A DNA stretch of 32,203 bases from Pseudomonadales bacterium (GTDB lineage Bacteria > Pseudomonadota > Gammaproteobacteria > Pseudomonadales > Pseudohongiellaceae), in NCBI GenBank assembly GCA_022827425.1, contig JAJDSZ010000026.1:1-32203 (forward strand), in the 5' to 3' direction. This document shows positions 27,082-32,203 of the stretch, one piece after another. The notes under the pieces were generated by a model that saw only the letters and a list, made by a program, of their open reading frames with translations, was not told the origin of the DNA and made no database searches. The position numbers and the translations under genes are program-made. The number at the start of each line of letters is the position of its first letter. Positions within the stretch are counted from its first letter, which is position 1.

Positions 27082-28416
27082 TCAGTCGCTTTCGCTGACC
27101 GCCCGATCCTGCAATAGCGGCGCGCTCAGACCTTCGATGCCGGCGAGGGCGAGGATTGTCAGGAGGACGGTTTGCGGACCGAGATGGGATTCCTCGGAGG
27201 CGAACCATTCGCCGGGGGAGTGGGCGCCGCCGCCGTCGCCGCCGCCGGCCATGGTGATGGCGGGAATGCCCAGCGACATGGGCACATTGGCGTCGGTGCT
27301 GGAAATGCCGAGTTCCCGCAGGGGGATGTTGCCCGCGTCAAAGGCCATGGCCGCCACCTGCACAATAGGGCTGCTTACCGGCGTCAGGCCCGTGGGGCGG
27401 TCGCCGATCAGAACAAAATCCACGCTGATTTCGCCATTGTTCCAGCGCGTGTTTTCCGCCGCCACCGCCGCCAGGGCGGCATCCTTGACCTGGGCTTCGA
27501 GCATGGCCAGCTCTTCCGGGCTGTTGGAGCGCATGTCGATGGCGAACACCGCGTCGGCGGCGATGGAGTTTACCGAGGTGCCGCCGTCCACCGTGCCCAC
27601 GGTGAAGGTCGTCTTGGGATAGCTCGGCGTGCGCAACTCGGCGATGCCGGCAATCGCCCGGCCCATGGCGTGAATCGCGCTGGCGAGTCCGAATGAGCCG
27701 AAGGAGTGGCCGCCCGGCCCGCTGAAGCGAAACTCGAAACGCCGGGAGCCCGTGCCGCCAATGGTGATGCGGGACATGCGCACGCCATCCACCGAGATGA
27801 AACCGTCGATTTCCGGATAGTCGCGGAAAATCGCCTTGACGCCGCGCAGGTCGCCGCGGCCCTCCTCTCCCACATTGCCCGCGAACAGGATATCGGCGCC
27901 GGTTTCGATGCCGCTTTCCTCAAGCACCTCGAGCACCGCGAGCAAAACCGCGAGCCCGCGGCTGTCGTCGCCGATGCCCGGGGCGTAGTACCTGCCGTCG
28001 CGGAACTCCACGCTGACGTCGGTCTCGATCGGGAATACAGTATCGAGATGGGCGCTGATGAGCAGGGTGGGGCCCGCGCCGCTGCCGCGGCGCAGGCCGA
28101 TGGCGTTGCCTTCGCTGTCGATATGGGCGTTGGCCAGCCCCCTGGCCTGGAGTTGTTCGCGATAGTAGGCGGCGCGCTCGTCTTCCAGGAATGGCGGCGC
28201 GGGGATCTCGGTGATGCGGATCTGTTCCTCTATGGTCGCGGCCTCGCGCAGGCGAATCCGCTCCAGGGCTTCGCCGACCCGCGGGTCGGCGCGCACGGCG
28301 TTGAATACCTCGCGCAGGACGGGGTCAATGGGGACCAGGGTCTGGCCCATCTGGGCGTGGACCATGCCGGTCCACAGCAGCAACCCCGATACCACAAGGC
28401 AAAAACGCCTCGCCAA
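27082..28416 (-). CDS. Exported M20-family metallopeptidase
   Basis: This 444-residue protein has a signal peptide (LVVSGLLLWTGMVHAQ; cleavage expected after about residue 21), so it acts outside the cytoplasm. The M20 zinc sites are His123/Asp125 in SAHLDTVFP, Asp150 in GIGDD, and Glu184/Glu185 in NVGEEGRGD. The lid-domain contact GPGGHSFGSFG follows, then the last ligand region GGGAHSPGEWF. Peptide or amino-acid amide hydrolysis is likely, but the substrate is unknown. The start is TTG at 28416, with GGAGAAGG just upstream; a nearby ATG at 28435 is out of frame. It is the first gene of a unit running to the mtaD-like gene and ubiG. Confidence 0.9.
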   Translation of the reverse strand: MARRFCLVVSGLLLWTGMVHAQMGQTLVPIDPVLREVFNAVRADPRVGEALERIRLREAATIEEQIRITEIPAPPFLEDERAAYYREQLQARGLANAHIDSEGNAIGLRRGSGAGPTLLISAHLDTVFPIETDVSVEFRDGRYYAPGIGDDSRGLAVLLAVLEVLEESGIETGADILFAGNVGEEGRGDLRGVKAIFRDYPEIDGFISVDGVRMSRITIGGTGSRRFEFRFSGPGGHSFGSFGLASAIHAMGRAIAGIAELRTPSYPKTTFTVGTVDGGTSVNSIAADAVFAIDMRSNSPEELAMLEAQVKDAALAAVAAENTRWNNGEISVDFVLIGDRPTGLTPVSSPIVQVAAMAFDAGNIPLRELGISSTDANVPMSLGIPAITMAGGGDGGGAHSPGEWFASEESHLGPQTVLLTILALAGIEGLSAPLLQDRAVSESD

Positions 28417-28466
28417 GACCTTCTCCGAACCTCATAGCGGGACCGCCATTGTACACGGTTTGTTAC

Positions 28467-28991
28467 TCAAGTTTGCCGGGCGGCCAGGGCGCGGTCGGCC
28501 ATGGACAGCAGGGTGGTGAGGATAAGCGCGTAACAGAGCAGGCTAGTGGTCAGCAGAAGCGTTTCCCGAAGCGGTTCAATCAGGCGGGCGGTGGTAATGA
28601 GGATCAGCGGAACGAAATAGAAAATGCCGTTCCAGCGGCCGAGGAAGCTCATGCGCAGGGACTTGCGGTTTTGCGGATAGCGCGAGTCGAGCACGTATTG
28701 CAGAAAGGCGGCGGCGACCAGCGGCGGCAGCAGCCAGGGTGCCGCCCCCCCCAGCGCGGCGCCGGCGAGGCACACGGTAACGAATAGACAATCGGTGGCA
28801 TGATCGAAAAACTGCCCGGCGGTCGATGCCGCGCCCCTTGCCCGGGCGAGTTTGCCGTCAAGATAGTCCGAAGCAATGGCGGCGAGCAGCATGATGGCCA
28901 GGGCGGGCGGCGGCAGCAGGCCTTCCAGGGCAAAAGCCGCCGCTGCCGGCAGGACGAGCAGCAGCCGCAGTCCCGTGAGCAGATTGGCCAT
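28467..28991 (-). CDS. CDP-alcohol phosphatidyltransferase family protein
   Basis: This 174-residue membrane enzyme carries the exact family signature D-x2-DG-x2-AR-x8-G-x3-D-x3-D: Asp42, Asp45-Gly46, Ala49-Arg50, Gly59, Asp63, Asp67. Such enzymes move a phosphatidyl group from CDP-diacylglycerol to an alcohol such as glycerol phosphate, serine, inositol or choline; the acceptor cannot be read from sequence here. About six hydrophobic helices are present. It starts 7 bp after the flippase-like gene stop and is the last gene of the fbiC-led unit. It is probably not the housekeeping pgsA, which is usually near uvrC. Confidence 0.9.
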   Translation of the reverse strand: MANLLTGLRLLLVLPAAAAFALEGLLPPPALAIMLLAAIASDYLDGKLARARGAASTAGQFFDHATDCLFVTVCLAGAALGGAAPWLLPPLVAAAFLQYVLDSRYPQNRKSLRMSFLGRWNGIFYFVPLILITTARLIEPLRETLLLTTSLLCYALILTTLLSMADRALAARQT

Positions 28992-28998
28992 CGAGCGC

Positions 28999-29973
28999 TC
29001 AGCCGAACAGGTCGCGCTGGGCCTTGCGCCAGAACACGAGTCCGATCAGCGCGTTGAACAAGATGAAGAAATTGTGCTGCACCAGGCCGAAAGCCGCCAT
29101 CTGGCCTTCGTTCTCGGGAAACAGGATCACCCAGAAGGTAATCGCCGCCGCCCGCATGGGTGTGGGCACCGTGGCGGCGAAAAAGATCACCGGCAGATAG
29201 GGCAATAGCATCAGGATCGAGGCATCGACCCCGAACAGATTCAGCGCCACGGTATACACCGCCGCGGCGGCAAGCAGGGCGGGCGAGCGCAGCAGGAAAA
29301 AATAGAGGTAGTGGCGGGTATCCGCCTGCTTGAAGGCGTTGAGGATGCGGCGCTCGCGCAGTTGCAGCCCCGGCAGCAGCCAGCCCTTGAAATACGCTAG
29401 CCAAAGCAGCCAGAACAGGCCGCCGCCAAGTGCGATCCAGGGAATCAGGCTGAAAACCTCGGGCAGACCCTCGCTGCCGAAAGCAAAGCCGATGGCGGCC
29501 CAGATCAGCAGATAGAACAGTTCGCAAAACATGATGAACAGCATCACCGAGCCCACTTCCCAGCCGGGGACGCCGTGGCGCCGGTTGAGATACCAGGCCA
29601 TGGCGCCCTTGCCCACCTGTTCATTGAAAATCGAGATGATGTAGGCGCTGGCCCGCACCGGCAGAATGTCCCGGTAGCGAATCTTGCCGATGAACCAGTT
29701 CAGCGCCCGGGCCGCCACCAGGGTGTCGATGGCGAAGTAAAACAGCGAGTAGGACATCATCAGCAGCAACCAGTAGCCCCAGCTCACATTGGCGAAGACG
29801 CCGGCCATGTATGCCGCGAGGGGCAATCCTTCCCGGGCGGCGGCGCCGGCGATGCGGAAATAGAGGTAGGTGAAACAGCCGATGGTGATGAGCAGGAAAA
29901 TCACGCGGCCGATGCGACCGCCGGTCCTGGCCGGGGCGCTTTCCGGCATTTTCGCTGGATTGTCTTCATTCAT
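28999..29973 (-). CDS. Flippase-like integral membrane protein (LPG-synthase TM-region type)
   Basis: This 324-residue protein has about eight hydrophobic segments. The pattern RASAYIISIFNEQVGKGAMA resembles the conserved stretch of the lysylphosphatidylglycerol synthetase-type transmembrane (flippase-like, UPF0104) family. Later segments include VPTPMRAAAITFWVILFPE. Function is unproven; members often move or modify polar lipids. ATG 29973 is used because GGAG precedes it by about 10 nt; a farther in-frame start at 30000 is inside the SDR gene. It overlaps the SDR gene end by 8 bp, so translation is likely coupled. Confidence 0.72.
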   Translation of the reverse strand: MNEDNPAKMPESAPARTGGRIGRVIFLLITIGCFTYLYFRIAGAAAREGLPLAAYMAGVFANVSWGYWLLLMMSYSLFYFAIDTLVAARALNWFIGKIRYRDILPVRASAYIISIFNEQVGKGAMAWYLNRRHGVPGWEVGSVMLFIMFCELFYLLIWAAIGFAFGSEGLPEVFSLIPWIALGGGLFWLLWLAYFKGWLLPGLQLRERRILNAFKQADTRHYLYFFLLRSPALLAAAAVYTVALNLFGVDASILMLLPYLPVIFFAATVPTPMRAAAITFWVILFPENEGQMAAFGLVQHNFFILFNALIGLVFWRKAQRDLFG

Positions 29974-30853
29974 CGGGGGATTTCTCCACGAGCTTGGCAA
30001 GGGTGGTTTGCAGGGGCGTCAAGGTAATTCCCAGTGCCGCGTCGGCGTTTTCCCGAACGGCTTCGTCGGTGGTGATGACATCGATGACCGCCGGGGTAAT
30101 CCCGCCTCGCAGCCGACTCGTCAGGGCTGCGCCCAGCTTTGCCGCAGGGACGGGAATGCCGCGGATGCGGATGGACTTTCCGAGCAATGCGGCGGCCCGC
30201 CCCACGAGTTCGCGGTAAGCGATCCGCTCGGGGCCGGCGAGTTCGTAGACCCCGGCCACGGGCTTGCGGCAGGCGGCGAGAATGGCGGCGCAAAGATCAT
30301 CCACATCCAGCGGCTGCAACACGTACTTGCCGCCGCCGAGCAGGCTTGCCCTGCCGCGCTCGGCGGCGGCGAGCAGGGCCGCCGAGCCGGCGCTGCCGGG
30401 GCCAAGCAGGATGGGTGTCCTGATAATGACTCCCGCCGGGGCGTCTCCCGCCGCCACGAGCTCCGCCTCGCCCTTGGAGCGGAAATAGGGGTTGGCGCTT
30501 GCCGGAGAGGCGCCGAGTACGCTGACGAATACCAGCGACTTCAGCTTGCCATGCCGGGCGGCGTCCGCCACGGCGGCGGTGGCGTCGACATTGGCTTCCC
30601 GGTAATTCGTGTGCTTTCCCGGAATCAGGATTCCGGCCAGGTGAACGACGCTGCCGCACTCATCCAGCAACGCGTCGAGGCTGTCCGGCTCCTGGTAGGA
30701 AATGATTCGCGGCGAGATCAGGTCGTGCGTGGGCAGGGAGCGCAAGGCGCGCTCCGAGCGCACTCCGGCATCGACGGCGATACCAGCGTTCGCGGCCTGC
30801 TCCAGCAGTCGCAGGCCGACGCTGCTGTTCGCTCCTGTAACGGCGATTCTCAT
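29966..30853 (-). CDS. NAD(P)-binding SDR / NmrA-like protein
   Basis: This 295-residue Rossmann protein has the TGANSSVG dinucleotide loop at 6-13, an HLAG motif at 71-74 and a Y-x3-K pair (Tyr123, Lys127). This is the extended/atypical SDR layout also seen in NmrA and NDUFA9-like proteins. It begins 7 bp after the FbiC/CofH stop and overlaps the following flippase-like gene, so it is cotranscribed with both. The substrate is not predictable. The first 46 residues that an upstream start would give are low-complexity basic sequence overlapping the FbiC gene and are rejected. Confidence 0.88.
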   Translation of the reverse strand: MRIAVTGANSSVGLRLLEQAANAGIAVDAGVRSERALRSLPTHDLISPRIISYQEPDSLDALLDECGSVVHLAGILIPGKHTNYREANVDATAAVADAARHGKLKSLVFVSVLGASPASANPYFRSKGEAELVAAGDAPAGVIIRTPILLGPGSAGSAALLAAAERGRASLLGGGKYVLQPLDVDDLCAAILAACRKPVAGVYELAGPERIAYRELVGRAAALLGKSIRIRGIPVPAAKLGAALTSRLRGGITPAVIDVITTDEAVRENADAALGITLTPLQTTLAKLVEKSPDE

Positions 30854-30860
30854 GTCCCAG

Positions 30861-32203
30861 TCATGCTGCTGCGGCTCCGACTGCGTCCAGGCTCTTGACG
30901 CGCTGCCTGCGGCCCGCGGGGTCGAGCGTGACGGCTTGCAGTTCAGGCGCCGCGTACGCCCTTTGCGCCTGTTCGGGCCGCGCGTCTTCATATAGTGTGG
31001 TGCGCATGCGGGGAACGCGGCCGATTCCCCGGATGGCGGCGTCGATAGCCGCGGGGGGCCATTCCTGCCCGTGTTCGGCCCCGGCCGCGCGAGTGATGCT
31101 TTCGTTCATCAGGCTGCCGCCGAGATCGTTGGCGCCTGCGGCAAGGGCCAGCAGCACGCCTTCGCGGCCCAACTTGACCCAGGATGCCTGGATGTTTGCG
31201 ATCCGGCCATTGAGCACCAGGCGCGGAACCGCGTGCATGAGCAGGGCTTCGCGGAAGCTCGGCCCGGCGCGGGAGCGGCCCTTGAGATACATCGGCGCCT
31301 CCTGGGCGACATAGGGCAGGGGCACGAACTCGGTAAAGCCGCCGGTGCGCCCTTGCAGTTCGCGGACCGCCAGCAGATGCGCGGCCCAATGTTCGGGCGT
31401 CTCGACATGGCCGAACATGATGGTCGCTGTGCTGCGCAGGCCGACCTCATGGGCCGTGGCCATGACTTCCAGCCATTGCGCGGTATTGATCTTGTCGGCG
31501 CAGATGATCCGCCTGACGTCGTCGTGCAGGATTTCCGCGGCGGTGCCGGGCAAGGTGCCAAGCCCCGCCGACTTGAGTTCGCGGAGGAACTCTTTCAGTC
31601 CGATGTCGAGCGTTTCGGCGCCTTGCCAGACCTCGAGCGGCGAGAAGGCATGGATATGGATGTGAGGCGCGGCGGCGCGAACGGTTGTCAGGATGTCGAG
31701 ATAGGTCCGCCCGGTGTAACCGGGATGAATGCCGCCTTGCATGCACACTTCGCTCGCGCCCCGCAGCCAGGCTTCCCGTGCCCGCCGCGCCAGTTCCTGT
31801 GCTGAAATGTCATAAGGCCGCCCGCGCAGGTTCTCGCTCATCTTGCCCTTGGAAAAGGCGCAGAACTGGCAGCGGAAATAGCACACGTTGGTGTAGTTGA
31901 TATTGCGGTTGACGACGTAGCTGACCTCGTCGCCGGCGACTTCCCTGCACAATCGGTCGGCGCTTTGCGCGACGTGGGAGAAATCGGGCCCGCGCGCGCT
32001 GAAAAGCTGGACGACTTGCTCCCGCGTCGGTTCGTGTCCTTCAATGCAATGGTCGACGATTCGACGGATTTCCGCCGAAACCGCGTCGCGTTCCGGCCGC
32101 TCGCGCAATAGCGCCGGCTCCAGTTCGGGCAAGTTGCCGGGATGACCGGAAGACCAATGGTCGCGTTTGGCGAATCCTTCCGCGTCGGCATGCCGCAGCA
32201 CCG
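30861..32203 (-). CDS. fbiC: FbiC/CofH radical-SAM FO synthase (C-terminal half visible; 5' end cut by window)
   Basis: The frame is open to the window edge; 446 residues are visible. They contain the CofH half of FO synthase: radical SAM motif CYFRCQFC (Cys107, 111, 114), NRNINYTN just before it, SEVCMQGGIHP, HAFSPLEVW, PGTAAEILHDDVR, LRSTATIMFGHVETPEHW and TGGFTEFVPLPYV. CofH joins a tyrosine-derived fragment to a ribityl-uracil; CofG then completes FO, the deazaflavin core of F420. The first ~30 residues (ADAEGFAKRDHW...) look like the tail of a CofG half, so the gene is probably the fused fbiC, which I infer. A complete gene would need the sequence beyond 32203. It heads a unit with SDR, flippase-like and CDP-alcohol genes. 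Confidence 0.88.
   Translation of the reverse strand, partial: VLRHADAEGFAKRDHWSSGHPGNLPELEPALLRERPERDAVSAEIRRIVDHCIEGHEPTREQVVQLFSARGPDFSHVAQSADRLCREVAGDEVSYVVNRNINYTNVCYFRCQFCAFSKGKMSENLRGRPYDISAQELARRAREAWLRGASEVCMQGGIHPGYTGRTYLDILTTVRAAAPHIHIHAFSPLEVWQGAETLDIGLKEFLRELKSAGLGTLPGTAAEILHDDVRRIICADKINTAQWLEVMATAHEVGLRSTATIMFGHVETPEHWAAHLLAVRELQGRTGGFTEFVPLPYVAQEAPMYLKGRSRAGPSFREALLMHAVPRLVLNGRIANIQASWVKLGREGVLLALAAGANDLGGSLMNESITRAAGAEHGQEWPPAAIDAAIRGIGRVPRMRTTLYEDARPEQAQRAYAAPELQAVTLDPAGRRQRVKSLDAVGAAAA

Noticed and set aside
30854-30991. Longer start for the SDR protein (46 extra residues)
   Set aside because: The extension is basic low-complexity sequence overlapping the end of the FbiC gene; the Rossmann fold starts at the ATG at 30853.

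Overview
The window is about 32.2 kb of high-GC bacterial chromosome. Its gene content and order point to a gammaproteobacterium that I cannot place in a genus. The supporting blocks are proA-nadD-rsfS, then mrdA-rodA-rlpA-dacA-lipB-lipA, then scpA-scpB-rluB, and an mtaD-like gene followed by ubiG. Nearly all of it is tightly packed core chromosome. No tRNA, rRNA, CRISPR array, transposase or phage gene was seen.

Layout. Positions 1-2640 hold the 3' part of a large Calx-beta/fibronectin-type repeat protein that also carries three copies of a Cys/Trp module I cannot name. A 38-bp perfect inverted repeat follows. Positions 2882-4925 encode a MoxR-type AAA+ ATPase and a CoxE-like VWA protein. 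Positions 4968-8301 (minus strand) form a serA-serC-dinB unit for serine synthesis and translesion DNA synthesis. Positions 8546-10338 encode a metallo-beta-lactamase-fold hydrolase overlapping a DUF523-DUF1722 fusion. An NhaC-type antiporter follows (10593-12080).

Positions 12181-14457 are proA-nadD-rsfS. A 358-bp repeat-filled gap then sits where rlmH is often found. Positions 14816-21880 are the cell elongation/envelope and lipoate block (PBP2, RodA, RlpA, DacA, LipB, LipA). An uncharacterised three-helix membrane protein comes next, then the condensin accessory genes scpA and scpB with rluB. On the minus strand, 28416-25011 reads M20 peptidase, MTA/SAH-type deaminase, ubiG. The last unit, also minus (window end to 28467), reads FbiC/CofH, an SDR-like protein, a flippase-like membrane protein and a CDP-alcohol phosphatidyltransferase.

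The most unusual content is at the edges and in the gaps. It includes the FbiC/CofH (deazaflavin, F420/FO) gene heading a four-gene lipid-like operon, the repeated Cys/Trp module of the first protein, a dispersed palindromic repeat family with copies at about 2.7, 10.4 and 14.6 kb, and a nested inverted-repeat element of 169 bp between rlpA and dacA. Gene starts are often non-ATG (GTG or TTG), and stop/start overlaps are common, which indicates operonic, translationally coupled expression.
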